Positions 1-9,100 of a stretch of 20,578 bases of DNA are shown here, piece by piece (the stretch's first letter is position 1; each line of letters opens with the position of its first letter). The translations under genes and the position numbers were made by a program. Below the pieces are notes generated by a model, which was not told the origin of the DNA, made no database searches, and worked only from the letters and a program-made list of their open reading frames with translations. This stretch comes from an uncultured Bacteroidota bacterium (GTDB lineage Bacteria > Bacteroidota > Bacteroidia > Chitinophagales > Chitinophagaceae): the NCBI GenBank assembly GCA_903912435.1, contig CAIWHI010000973.1:1-20578 (forward strand). The letters run 5' to 3'.

Positions 1-191
1 ATAATATCGAAGTCAATTTGATTAGAACATTTCCATGCGGAATAGTCAATATTCTCAATGTCTACAGGAACCATTGAACTTTCCCATATCCTGGTAATAA
101 CATGGTATGAAGATAATTCTATAATCCGCTCACCAAGCAGGAGCAGAGAATTAATTAGCGACTCAATTGCTGAGGTGGGCTTTTCTGTCAT
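1..191 (-). CDS. Unrecognised protein, N-terminal fragment (runs off the left edge)
   Basis: An open frame of 63 codons starts at the ATG 191-189 and stays open to the window edge, so only the N-terminus is visible. It begins MTEKPTSAIESLINSLLLLG and continues with a short hydrophobic stretch and several Trp and Tyr residues. There is no recognisable motif, and it lacks the basic N-region expected of a signal peptide. It lies downstream of wecB on the same strand with a 269-nt gap. A TAnnTTTG element at 264-271 is a candidate for its own promoter. The context suggests a surface-polysaccharide cluster, but no function is assigned. It is probably a real gene because the frame is open, correctly oriented and preceded by a promoter-like element; 63 codons alone are weak evidence. 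Confidence 0.5.
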   Translation of the reverse strand, partial: MTEKPTSAIESLINSLLLLGERIIELSSYHVITRIWESSMVPVDIENIDYSAWKCSNQIDFDI

Positions 192-263
192 ATCTTACTT
201 GTAAAATTCCTGTCTGAATAATGGGTTTTGGGAAAGGCTACAGGAGAAGTAGGTTGTGATTAG

Positions 264-271
264 CAAATATA
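264..271 (-). promoter_or_regulatory. Candidate -7 element (TATATTTG) for the left-edge gene
   Basis: On the minus strand this reads TATATTTG, a perfect match to the Bacteroidota -7 consensus TAnnTTTG, 72 nt upstream of the ATG at 191. No clear -33 TTG/TTTG is visible at the usual 17-23 nt spacing. The rest of 192-460 is AT-rich and holds no supported gene. Confidence 0.35.
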
Positions 272-460
272 ATATTTTCAATATTCTTTTAAGTATTTCT
301 TTTTGGTGAATGCAAATGGGTAATGGTAAATACAGTGGTAGCAATTAACATCCAAGTTTGAATAATGCTATCATCCTTTGACATGCCCTTTCTCAAAAAT
401 AGTAAATGATAAAATATTACCGGGTAAAATTCCTGTTAATTCTAAAGTTGAAAATAACAG

Positions 461-1561
461 TTATTTCAGCCCAAATATTTGCACAATATTCTTCACTATT
501 CGCTCAGCAGTATGGCCATCCCAAAGTGGGGGTATTTCGCCTCGTTTCCAATCGCCAACAAATAATTTCCTGAATGCGGGTGCTATATTGCGCGGGTCGG
601 TGCCTAAAAGTTCGTTGGTGCCGAGGGTGCAGGTTTCTGGTCTTTCGGTGGTGTCGCGTAGGGTCATGCAGGGTATGCCCATTACAGTTGCTTCTTCGGT
701 GATTCCACCTGAGTCGGTTATTACAGCTTTAGCATGTTTTACCATGTAGTTAAACTCCAGGTAACTCAATGGCTCAATCAGGTGCAGGTTTGGTGCTATG
801 ATACCTGTTGTTGTCAATATTTTTGCAGTACGCGGGTGAACAGGAAATATAACAGGTAGGTTATTTGATGAATTAATTATTTCCTGCACTAGTTCTTTTA
901 GCTTACCTGCATCATCTACATTGGCTGGACGGTGAAGGGTCATGATTATGTAGGCTTTGTCGTGCAATTGATAATTGTCCCAGAATGCCGGCTGAATGAA
1001 ATGAGGCATTTGTTTGTAAAGGGTATCAATCATGGTGTTGCCCACAAAGAAAATCTTGCTTTGGTCCACACCCGATTTTATCAGGTTATTATTGGCTACC
1101 TGCGATGTGGTGAAAAAGTAATCTGTAATACTATCTGTAACCAGTCGGTTTATTTCTTCCGGCATAGTCCAGTCACCCGATCGGATGCCGCCTTCCACAT
1201 GGGCTACCTTGATATTATTTGTTTTTTTTGCTGCGATACTACATGCCATGGTTGAGGTAACATCGCCCACCACTATACACAAATCACATGGTTCTTTCAT
1301 CAGCAAGGCTTCATAACCCAGCATAATCTTACCTGTCTGTTCGGCCTGTGTACCCGAACCTACCTCCAGGTTTACATTTGGCGCAGGTATATTTATCTGG
1401 GTGAAGAAATCTCCGCTCATCTTTTTGTCGTAATGCTGACCGGTATGCACCAGTCTGTAACTGATATCAGTACCTGCCTTACGCTGGTTCTCTATGGCTT
1501 CTATAATTGGTGCTATCTTAATAAAATTGGGCCTTGCGCCAGCTATTACGTCTATTAGCAT
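461..1561 (-). CDS. wecB: UDP-N-acetylglucosamine 2-epimerase (non-hydrolysing)
   Basis: This cytosolic enzyme interconverts UDP-GlcNAc and UDP-ManNAc, the entry step to ManNAc-type sugars for surface polysaccharides. The 366-residue length is normal for the family, and the two-Rossmann GT-B-like fold motifs are all visible: GARPNFIK (8-15), HTGQHYD (39-45), GDVTST (99-104), HVEGGIRS (121-128), PEEINR (134-139), H210 in TLHRPAN, and the UDP-binding DSGGITEEA segment near residue 285. By alignment from memory, D100, E123, E135/E136 and H210 match the residues important in E. coli WecB (D95, E117, E131, H213). The start is the first ATG and puts the GARPN motif where it should be. It lies 171 nt downstream of the two-domain oxidoreductase on the same strand. 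No UDP-ManNAc dehydrogenase is in view, so the final sugar is unknown. Confidence 0.95.
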   Translation of the reverse strand: MLIDVIAGARPNFIKIAPIIEAIENQRKAGTDISYRLVHTGQHYDKKMSGDFFTQINIPAPNVNLEVGSGTQAEQTGKIMLGYEALLMKEPCDLCIVVGDVTSTMACSIAAKKTNNIKVAHVEGGIRSGDWTMPEEINRLVTDSITDYFFTTSQVANNNLIKSGVDQSKIFFVGNTMIDTLYKQMPHFIQPAFWDNYQLHDKAYIIMTLHRPANVDDAGKLKELVQEIINSSNNLPVIFPVHPRTAKILTTTGIIAPNLHLIEPLSYLEFNYMVKHAKAVITDSGGITEEATVMGIPCMTLRDTTERPETCTLGTNELLGTDPRNIAPAFRKLFVGDWKRGEIPPLWDGHTAERIVKNIVQIFGLK

Positions 1562-1569
1562 TTTTTTTT

Positions 1570-1637
1570 AAGTCAAAAGTTAAAAGTCAAAAGTTAAAAC
1601 ATATAAAGTTGATAATAAAAGTCAAAATTCAAAAGTA
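1570..1637. repeat. Short AT-rich tandem microrepeat upstream of wecB
   Basis: The 15-mer AAGTCAAAAGTTAAA occurs at 1570-1584 and again at 1584-1598, giving a 14-nt period. A degenerate third copy (AAAAGTCAAAATTCAAAAGT) lies at 1617-1636. It fills the gap between wecB and the upstream oxidoreductase gene. It has no stem-loop and no coding potential. It could be a slippage product, a protein-binding array or simple-sequence filler. Confidence 0.6.
1630..1637 (-). promoter_or_regulatory. Candidate -7 element (TACTTTTG) for wecB
   Basis: The minus strand reads TACTTTTG, a perfect TAnnTTTG match, 68 nt upstream of the wecB ATG at 1561. It falls at the edge of the microrepeat, whose AAAAGT units make partial matches likely by chance. 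No convincing -33 element is visible. wecB might instead be read from the upstream oxidoreductase promoter. Confidence 0.25.
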
Positions 1638-1732
1638 TAAAGTAGATGGTAGAAGGTATAAAGACGTATTTTGGGAATGCCTTTGAGTATTTCTATTTCT
1701 CTGCCTTTAAACTTTAGTCTACCAATGGTTAA

Positions 1733-3841
1733 CTAAATATTCACCCACTCTTTTTTTACCAGGCTTTCTATTGCTGCAAAGCTGGCGAGGGTGGTATTTA
1801 CTATTTCGTCTATTGGAATCAGTGATGCACCGCCTGTTTTAACCCTATCTACCAATAATTTGAATTGGGCTGCATGGCCTTTGTCAACATTGGTTTTGAG
1901 CTTTGTGAAACCTTTTACACCATAGCCTTCGGTTAGCCTGAAGTTATCGGTACTAATGGTTTTTTCCTGAGCATACACCTCAATACGCTCTTTACTATAA
2001 GACTTAGAGCCATTGGCGAAATAATTGATTACACCTGTACTTCCATTTTCGTATTGCAACAGTATAGATGCATTGTCTGAATTAACCTGTGGGTTCACAC
2101 CCATAGCATTCATGCATACCGACTTAATTTTGCTACCAGTAAGGAAGGTTATCAAATCCATATAATGGCATGCTTCACCTACTATGCGGCCACCACCAAC
2201 CTTCATGTCATGCACCCAAACATTTGCAGGAATATTGCCGGCATTCATGGTTGCTATTACATTCATGGGTACATTACCTACCAATTGTTTCACCTTTTGC
2301 ATATGTGGCGAGAACCTGCGGTTGAATCCCACAGTTAGCGTTTTGCTACCATCATATACTTCCAGTATCCTGTTTAGGTCTTCTTTATTGAGGGCTAGTG
2401 GTTTTTCTACAAATACGTGCTTACCGGCCTTCAGGCTTTCCACCACCATATTGGCATGCTCGTTGTGGCGGGTGGTAATTATGATCAGGTCAATTGAGCC
2501 ATCTGTAAGCATACTTTTATAATCAGTAGTGCTTTTGCCTATATTGTACTTTTTTGCCAATGAAGTACCTGTTACCCCTGCTGCACTAGCTATAGAGTAA
2601 AGCGGTGCTTTAATCTCACCAAGTACAGGTAGCATTGTCATACTGGTGAAATTGCCGGCACCTATAATACCAATCCCACCTTTACCCGCACTGAAACTCC
2701 CGTCAACAACTTTAATGGTATCGGCGGGGTTGCTATCTTCGGGATATTCTATAATTGAGGCTATGGAATGCTGGTTACTGATATTAGAGTATATCTTCGC
2801 AAATTCGGCTAGCTTTATTCGCTCTGTTATTAGAGATGCCACATCCAGTTTGCCTGTAGATATGGTTTGAAGAATTGATTTGAAATTTCTTTGTTCAGTC
2901 CACCTTACAAAAGGGAGAGGGTAGTCTATACCGCCTTTTTCATAGGTGTCGTCATACCTACCTGGGCCATACGAACAGGATACCTGGAAGGTCAGTTCTT
3001 TTTCATAGAAATCGGCCCGGCTAATATTTAGCCCTATAACCCCTACCAAAATAATACGCCCCCTTTTGCGGCTCATTTTAGCTGCCTGGGCTATTATTTC
3101 GTCGGTTTTTGCTGATGCGGTAATAATTATACCATCTGCACCAATATTATCGGTGGCATCATTAACGTATTTTACTACGTCAACCCCTTCTCTTGGGTTA
3201 ATCCCTATGATGCCCTTCTTATTGGCAATGGCTATTTTGTTGGGGTCAAGGTCTATGCCAATTACCCGGCAACCATTGGCAACCAGAAGTTCGGCGGTGA
3301 TCAAACCAATTAGACCCATACCCACTACTACTATTGTTTCACCAAGTTGTGGATTGCATAAACGTAGTCCCTGAAGACCTATAGAACCTATAACAGTAAA
3401 TGCGGCTTCCTCATCAGTTACATTATCTGGGATATGTGCAACCAGATTTTTGGGGATACATACAAATTCGGCATGTTGGCCATTTGATGCTACACGGTCG
3501 CCAATTGAGAAATCACTAACACCTTCACCCACAACTATTACCTTACCTACATTGCAATAACCAAGAGGTAAGGGTTGGCCTAATTTATTGAAAACGGCCT
3601 GTAGAGTAGGTTTTAGCCCATCAGTCTTTATTTTGGCAAGCACCTGTTTCACCCTGTCTGGCTGCTGCATGGCTTTTTGAACCAAGTTTGCCTTCCCGAA
3701 TTCAACAAGCATGCGCTCGGTGCCTATAGATACCAGGGTTCTTGTGGTTTTAATTAGTACGCAACCTCGTTTTACAACAGGGGCCGGAACATCTTCCAAT
3801 ATTGTTTCTCCTGTTTTGAATGACTGGATTATTTGTTTCAA
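1733..3841 (-). CDS. Two-domain oxidoreductase: MDR/alcohol-dehydrogenase-like half fused to Gfo/Idh/MocA half
   Basis: This 702-residue protein joins two NAD(P)-binding enzymes. Residues about 1-370 resemble medium-chain dehydrogenases: a GroES-like start with VSIGTE near residue 40, GDRVASNG near 118, and a Rossmann loop GMGLIGL near 175. The Cys cluster for structural zinc and the GHE motif of classical alcohol dehydrogenases are not seen, so it may not be zinc-dependent. Residues about 390-700 are a Gfo/Idh/MocA domain, with the Rossmann start GIIGAGNF near 390, the hallmark EKP in VEKPLAL near 482, and GEACHYMDL in the putative active site. Such fusions are common in bacterial exopolysaccharide and O-antigen clusters and are thought to oxidise or reduce sugar substrates. 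The neighbouring wecB fits that setting. The substrate is unknown. Confidence 0.9.
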   Translation of the reverse strand: MKQIIQSFKTGETILEDVPAPVVKRGCVLIKTTRTLVSIGTERMLVEFGKANLVQKAMQQPDRVKQVLAKIKTDGLKPTLQAVFNKLGQPLPLGYCNVGKVIVVGEGVSDFSIGDRVASNGQHAEFVCIPKNLVAHIPDNVTDEEAAFTVIGSIGLQGLRLCNPQLGETIVVVGMGLIGLITAELLVANGCRVIGIDLDPNKIAIANKKGIIGINPREGVDVVKYVNDATDNIGADGIIITASAKTDEIIAQAAKMSRKRGRIILVGVIGLNISRADFYEKELTFQVSCSYGPGRYDDTYEKGGIDYPLPFVRWTEQRNFKSILQTISTGKLDVASLITERIKLAEFAKIYSNISNQHSIASIIEYPEDSNPADTIKVVDGSFSAGKGGIGIIGAGNFTSMTMLPVLGEIKAPLYSIASAAGVTGTSLAKKYNIGKSTTDYKSMLTDGSIDLIIITTRHNEHANMVVESLKAGKHVFVEKPLALNKEDLNRILEVYDGSKTLTVGFNRRFSPHMQKVKQLVGNVPMNVIATMNAGNIPANVWVHDMKVGGGRIVGEACHYMDLITFLTGSKIKSVCMNAMGVNPQVNSDNASILLQYENGSTGVINYFANGSKSYSKERIEVYAQEKTISTDNFRLTEGYGVKGFTKLKTNVDKGHAAQFKLLVDRVKTGGASLIPIDEIVNTTLASFAAIESLVKKEWVNI

Positions 3842-3907
3842 TGCCTTTGTGGATTTTTATTGGTAAGGTGCATAGAATAGCTTATTTATTTGCCCTTGCC
3901 AGAATGG

Positions 3908-3915
3908 CAAAGATA
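3908..3915 (-). promoter_or_regulatory. Candidate -7 element (TATCTTTG) for the two-domain oxidoreductase
   Basis: The minus strand reads TATCTTTG, matching TAnnTTTG, 66 nt upstream of the ATG at 3841. It lies in the 246-nt divergent region 3842-4087, which also holds the ksgA promoter. No -33 element is obvious at the expected distance. Confidence 0.35.
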
Positions 3916-4051
3916 ATTATTATACACTTCATTTATGATGCTCATTATGCTTGGGATAAGGGCTTTGTTAGTAATTCTGTGAACAATCTTTGGCTCAAAA
4001 GTATATTGTGTTTCATGTCTATGTTTTGGCTTGTGAACCAAAACTAATAAG

Positions 4052-4059
4052 TAATTTTG
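4052..4059 (+). promoter_or_regulatory. Candidate -7 element (TAATTTTG) for ksgA
   Basis: TAATTTTG matches TAnnTTTG exactly and ends 28 nt before the ksgA ATG at 4088. Possible -33 elements are TTTG at 4025-4028 (23-nt spacer) or TTGTG at 4031-4035 (about 17 nt). No Shine-Dalgarno sequence separates it from the start codon, as is usual in Bacteroidota. Confidence 0.5.
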
Positions 4060-4087
4060 CAGGTCAATCTTCCCTTTAAATTTTCAA

Positions 4088-4903
4088 ATGGCTCAACAAT
4101 CTGGTAACCGCAGGCATGGCAAGCAAACAGTAATGAATGATTTACATCTTAAAAAAAGCCTCGGCCAGCATTTTTTGCACGATGAGCAGATGTGTAAAAA
4201 AATTGTCCAACACCTATACCACAAACCCGGAATGCGTTTGTTGGAAGTTGGTCCGGGTGGGGGAGCGATAACGAAATACATTATCGGGCTGCAGGAAATA
4301 GACTATAAGGCAATAGAAATTGATAACGAAAAAGTAATTTACCTCCAAAAGACTTACCCTGTACTCCAGGATAAGATATTGCTCCAGGATATACTATTAT
4401 CGGAAGCTCCATTTAAGGAACCTTTCAGTGTTATAGGGAATTTTCCTTATAATATTTCTTCTCCCATTTTATTCAAGGTGCTGGAGTGGGAGCCAAATGT
4501 GGAAGAAGTGATAGGTATGTTTCAAAAGGAAGTAGCCCTTCGTGTGGCGTCTGGTCCTGGTTCGAAGGTATATGGTATATTAAGTGTATTGATGCAGGCG
4601 TTCTTTAAGGTGGAGTATTTATTTGATGTTAGTGAAAAATGTTTCACACCACCACCCAAGGTGGTAAGTGGTGTATTGAGGTTTACCAACCTTAATAATC
4701 CTTTTGCCATCAATGACAAGCGCAGATTTATTATATTGGTGAAAGCAGCTTTCAACCAGCGAAGGAAAACATTGAGGAATGCGCTAAAAAGCACCTTGCC
4801 ACCTGAAGCCATGAGCGATGTGCTAATGGATAAACGTGCAGAACAATTGTCGGTAGCAGATTTTGTGAACTTATATAAGAAGTACTGTCATGAAAAATTA
4901 TAG
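4088..4903 (+). CDS. ksgA: 16S rRNA (adenine1518-N6/adenine1519-N6)-dimethyltransferase
   Basis: KsgA uses S-adenosylmethionine to dimethylate two adjacent adenines near the 3' end of 16S rRNA, late in small-subunit assembly. The protein shows the family start KKSLGQHFLHD (22-32), SAM motif I LEVGPGGGAIT (52-62), the catalytic motif NFPY (N118-Y121, usually NLPY), FQKEVALRV and FTPPPKVVSGVLRF. At 271 residues it is of typical length. The first ATG gives a 15-residue basic leader before M16. A start at 4133 (M16) would bring the N-terminus closer to other KsgA proteins and cannot be excluded; the promoter-like element at 4052-4059 permits either. The 3' end overlaps the next gene by 14 nt, implying cotranscription and possibly coupled translation. 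Confidence 0.95.
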   Translation: MAQQSGNRRHGKQTVMNDLHLKKSLGQHFLHDEQMCKKIVQHLYHKPGMRLLEVGPGGGAITKYIIGLQEIDYKAIEIDNEKVIYLQKTYPVLQDKILLQDILLSEAPFKEPFSVIGNFPYNISSPILFKVLEWEPNVEEVIGMFQKEVALRVASGPGSKVYGILSVLMQAFFKVEYLFDVSEKCFTPPPKVVSGVLRFTNLNNPFAINDKRRFIILVKAAFNQRRKTLRNALKSTLPPEAMSDVLMDKRAEQLSVADFVNLYKKYCHEKL

Positions 4904-5837
4904 AGGTAAGGTGCTTATTGCGGCTCCTGTGCATGAGGTATTGACTAATGGCCTTATGGGGCTGGGTTATGAATGTATCCTAAAGGAAAAAATAAATCAG
5001 GAGGCAGCTTATACTTTGATAGAAGATTGTGTGGGGGTAATTACCTCTACTCGCCTTAAATTGGATAAAGGGCTTTTGGACTCAGCACCTAAGCTTATGT
5101 GGATAGGTAGGATGGGCTCGGGAATGGAGGTGATAGACCTTGAATATGCTGCTGAAAAAGGGGTGGTTTGTTTTGGTAGTCCTGAAGGAAATTGCAATGC
5201 TGTAGGCGAGCATGCCCTGGGTATGCTACTTGATTTAGTAAGGCGGATTTCATGGAGCAGGGATGAACTAATAGAAGGGATATGGAGGAGAGAGGAGAAC
5301 AGGGGAGTGGAGCTGGAAGGTAAAACTGTAGGTATAATTGGTTATGGGCATACCGGGTCTTCGTTTGCAAAAAAGCTTATGGGATTTGATGTGAAGATTC
5401 TGGCATACGATAAATACCATCCTGAAAATATCCCGCCTCATCTAATTCGATGCGAGGACCTGACTGAAATTTATGAGGAGGCAGATATTGTAAGTTTTCA
5501 TGTGCCACATCAAATTGATACCCTGCATTATTTCAACACTGAATTTATTGCTGAAATGAAAAAGCCTTTTATTTTTATTAATACTTCCAGAGGCACAGTT
5601 GCAGATACCCATGCTTTGCAGTTAGGAATTGAGACAGGGAAGATAATTGGCATATGTATGGATGTATTTGAAGAGGAGCCAATTATTGCCGGAGGGAAAA
5701 TAAAAAGTGACATTATAAAGGAATTAATTATGTTGCCCAATGTGGTCTTTACACCGCATATTGCAGGGTATACATTTGAGGCCTTGTATAAAATGAGTTA
5801 TACTTTACTCAAAAAACATAAAGAATTGATTTTTTAG
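4890..5837 (+). CDS. D-isomer-specific 2-hydroxyacid dehydrogenase (SerA-like, no ACT domain)
   Basis: This NAD-dependent oxidoreductase belongs to the family of phosphoglycerate, glycerate and hydroxypyruvate dehydrogenases. The 315 residues comprise a catalytic domain split by a Rossmann domain whose dinucleotide loop is G151-Y-G153-H-T-G156. The catalytic triad can be placed: R234 in TSRGT, E263 in DVFEEEP and H290 in TPHIAGYT, matching R240, E269 and H292 of E. coli SerA. The regulatory ACT domain of many phosphoglycerate dehydrogenases is absent, and no serC lies nearby, so a role in serine synthesis is possible but not shown. The start codon lies inside ksgA (ATGA, 14-nt overlap in another frame), so it is almost certainly read from the ksgA transcript. 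The true substrate cannot be read from sequence. Confidence 0.88.
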   Translation: MKNYRGKVLIAAPVHEVLTNGLMGLGYECILKEKINQEAAYTLIEDCVGVITSTRLKLDKGLLDSAPKLMWIGRMGSGMEVIDLEYAAEKGVVCFGSPEGNCNAVGEHALGMLLDLVRRISWSRDELIEGIWRREENRGVELEGKTVGIIGYGHTGSSFAKKLMGFDVKILAYDKYHPENIPPHLIRCEDLTEIYEEADIVSFHVPHQIDTLHYFNTEFIAEMKKPFIFINTSRGTVADTHALQLGIETGKIIGICMDVFEEEPIIAGGKIKSDIIKELIMLPNVVFTPHIAGYTFEALYKMSYTLLKKHKELIF

Positions 5838-6143
5838 CTCAATAGTAGAGGTGGAAATGTTTAAAAAATAGATGTATAAGGTGAAGTCAATAAATATTAA
5901 TGGACTTTATAGTCCTTAAATATAGGCCATTTCTATTCTGAAAAAAAATATGTTAAGAAATACCCAAGATTTGTTGCTCAATATTCGTCTATATAGTAGA
6001 GGGCTTTTTTAAAAGGACAAAGAAATCACATTTATTTGAAAACTATGTGGAGCAATTTTGGAAAATAATATTGTAAAGCGTGGATTTTTAACAGATTTTT
6101 TTACCTTTACGGCTCATTTGCTAATAATTTATTAATACTGGAT
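5838..6143. other. Intergenic region with a small imperfect inverted repeat
   Basis: These 306 nt carry no supported gene. The one structure seen is an inverted repeat at 5897-5919: TTAA and GGACT (with a bulged T at 5901) pair with AGTCC and TTAA around a TTAT loop. No T-run follows, so it is not a convincing terminator; it could be an operator or chance. The 3' part holds the likely promoter of the TonB-receptor operon. Confidence 0.4.
6102..6109 (+). promoter_or_regulatory. Candidate -7 element (TACCTTTA) for the envelope operon
   Basis: TACCTTTA differs from the TAnnTTTG consensus at one base and ends 34 nt before the start codon at 6144. It follows a T-rich tract. No exact consensus match was seen elsewhere in 5838-6143, and no clear -33 element is present, so this is tentative. 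Confidence 0.3.
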
Positions 6144-9100
6144 ATGACACGTACATTACGTTATCTGCTTTTATTTATTTTTACAGGGCTTTCCGGGTCC
6201 GTTTTCGCGCAGGAAATTGCCGGCCGGATAATTGATGAAACCAAACTAGGAATCATTAACGCCACAGTACAGGCCTTTCAGGGTGGTATCCTTAAGGGTG
6301 GAAATGTGACTGACTATGACGGTAATTATTTCATTAAACCGCTGGAGTCTGGTACGTATGATGTGTTGATTACCTATATTGGCTATGACTCTATCTGGGT
6401 TAAAGGTGTACCTGTTAGTCCAGATGGAACAACAAAGATCAACAGGGAAATGAAGAAACCCTCAACCGGTATATTACTGAAGGTTGCCACTGTAACTGCC
6501 TACAAAAATCCTGTTATTAGCGATAACCCTGGTAAAACAGCATTTTCTACTGCAGATATAGCCAAATTACCAACAACCAACGTAAATGATATCGCTTCTC
6601 AGGCTGCCAATACTTATCAGGCACAGAGGGGTGGTGGTTTAAGTTTAGGTGGTGCCCGTCAGGAAGGTACGGTTTACATCATTGATGGTGTGGTAGTTCG
6701 TGGATCTGCGCAGGTATCTCAGGGAGGTATCGATAATATGGAAGTTATCAGTTCTGGTATTCCTGCAAATTATGGTGATGTAATGGGAGGTATTGTAAAT
6801 ATTACTACCCGTAGTGTTGCCCAGAAATTTAATGGTTCTGTACGTTTGCAACATTCAATAGACGGTTATAACAATAACCTTGCTAACTTTTCAATTTCCG
6901 GACCTCTTTATAAAAAGACGATTACCACAGCAGATGGTATAAAGGTGAAGAAGCCAGTACTTGGTTACGCTTTAAGTGCTGACTATTATGAAGACCATGA
7001 CAGGTATCCAACATTCGACCCTCAGTATACAGCTAAAGGTGATGTATTGAAAAATATGCAAAAAAATCCATTGAAGATTGTTTCTGATAATACAGGTAAT
7101 CCTGTTTTTAATAATGCATCAACATACATTACATTTAATGATTTGGAAAAGGTAAAAGCACCTGCTCACAATGTTACAAAAGAAGCAAGGGTAAATGGAA
7201 AAGTGGTTTACCAGTTGGCCGATAATGTAAGTATCACTGCTGGTGGTGCTTTAAGTTATACCTCTGCTGACCAATATAATCGTGGTTTAGGAATTTTTGC
7301 ACCAGAAACTATTCCGGTACTCAATACTGTTTCAGGTCGTGGATATTTAAGGTTTACTCAGAAATTTGGTAAATCAACTGATACCGGACGCAGCATTGTA
7401 TCAAATGCCTACTACAAGATTCAGGTAGATTATCAAAAAAATTATAACTGGATAGAAGATACTCGATTTGGTAAAAACATTTTTGACTATGGGTATGTTG
7501 GTAAATTCTACGAAAAGAGATCACCGTTTTTTAATACTTCTATAGACTCTGCATCTAAAAAGGTTGCGGTTATTTTAAGCGGTTCAAGTACCAGTGATTT
7601 TTTTGATAAGAGCAATGGGGTAACATTTGTTCGCTCAGAAATGAATCCAAACCTTGCTAATTATACTACACAGTTGTATAATTATTTAGGTACTACCTCA
7701 GTTCCTAGCCTATTGTATCTTGAAGCTAGAAACGGTATTGCAAATGGTGACCAACCAAAATATACTTATGGTATCTTTAATAGCCCAGGTACTACCCAAA
7801 CAGGTTACTCATTTGTAAATGATGACCAATATGGCTTGTCTCTTGATGCGTCATTTGATCTTATGTTAGGCAAAACAAGACATGCTATTGAGTTCGGTCT
7901 TTATTACCAACAAAGGGTCGAAAGGTCTTATAGCTTATATGGCAATCCAGGATCTGGTACTAATTCATTATGGCAGTTGATGCGCCAGGAAGTAAGTAGT
8001 TTTGATAACTCAAATCTTACACTTGATAAACAACACCCAATATTCAGGGTAAATGGTAAATCATTTACACTTGATGATGTGAAAAATGGTAAAGTTATTC
8101 CTGGCCCAAGCGACACAATTGTTTATAATTATAAGAATACCGGTAATACTCCATTTGACCAGGCATTAAGGAAGAAATTGGGCTATGCAAGCAATAGGAG
8201 TATCAATGTTGACTCACTTGATCCTAATACATTTAGTATTGGTATGTTCTCTGCCGATGAATTATTAAATAGTGGTAATTCATTTGTAGGTTATCAAGGT
8301 TATACTTATACTGGTGGCGTTCAGACCGGAACAGTAAATTTCAATGATTTCTGGACAGCTAAAGATGCTAATGGTAATAATACTCGTCCACTAGCTGCTT
8401 TCAGCCCTAACTACACTGCAGGATATATACTTGATAAATTCTCTTTCAAGGATATCAGTTTTAATATTGGTGTACGTATTGACCGCTATACAGCAAATAC
8501 AAAAGTGTTAATTGATCCATTCTCCCTAATTGGTGAAAAAACGGTAAATGAGGTTACCGGTACTCACAATATACTTAACGGTGGTGCACATCCTGGAAAT
8601 ATTTCTGGTGGCGACGTGGTATATGTGGATAATAATAGTTCTTCTAATCCGAATATTATTGGCTACCGTAGCGGTACAAACTGGTATGATCCATTCGGAA
8701 ATTACATCAGTGACCCTGCTACTCTTAAAAAGTATTCAGGAGGACAGGCTCCTCAGCCATATTTGGTGAATAATACAACAATTACAGATTCTAATTTTAA
8801 TCCTAATTTGTCATTTACAGATTATACACCACAGGTTAATATTATGCCTCGTGTTCAGTTCTCTTTCCCAATATCAGATTATGCAAAGTTCTATGCGCAC
8901 TATGATATTTATACAATGCGTCCTACTAGTGGTAATAATGCAAATCCTGAAACATACTATTACCTACAGCAGAATGCACAGGGTACAATAGCCAACCCTA
9001 ACCTTAAACCACAGAAAACATTTGACTATGAAGTTGGTTTCCAGCAAAAACTTAATGATAGGTCATCATTAACTATCTCTGCATCTTACAAAGAGAGAAA

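Noticed and set aside
201..436. 13-nt direct repeat GTAAAATTCCTGT at 201-213 and 424-436
   Set aside because: A few 13-nt repeats are expected by chance in 20 kb of AT-rich DNA, and no mobile element or attachment-site context is present.
449..468. Near-palindrome at the wecB stop codon
   Set aside because: The loop is too short and no T-run follows on the minus strand, so it is not called as a terminator.
378..749. 123-codon plus-strand frame over the 3' end of wecB
   Set aside because: It is mostly antisense to wecB, which is a certain gene, and its composition follows the complementary codons.
3820..4047. 75-codon plus-strand open frame between the oxidoreductase and ksgA
   Set aside because: It starts inside the oxidoreductase gene, has no family resemblance, and covers the divergent promoter elements; a chance frame is more likely.
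5897..5919. Inverted repeat treated as a terminator for the ksgA operon
   Set aside because: Five strong pairs with a bulge and no T-run; kept only as a note on the intergenic region.
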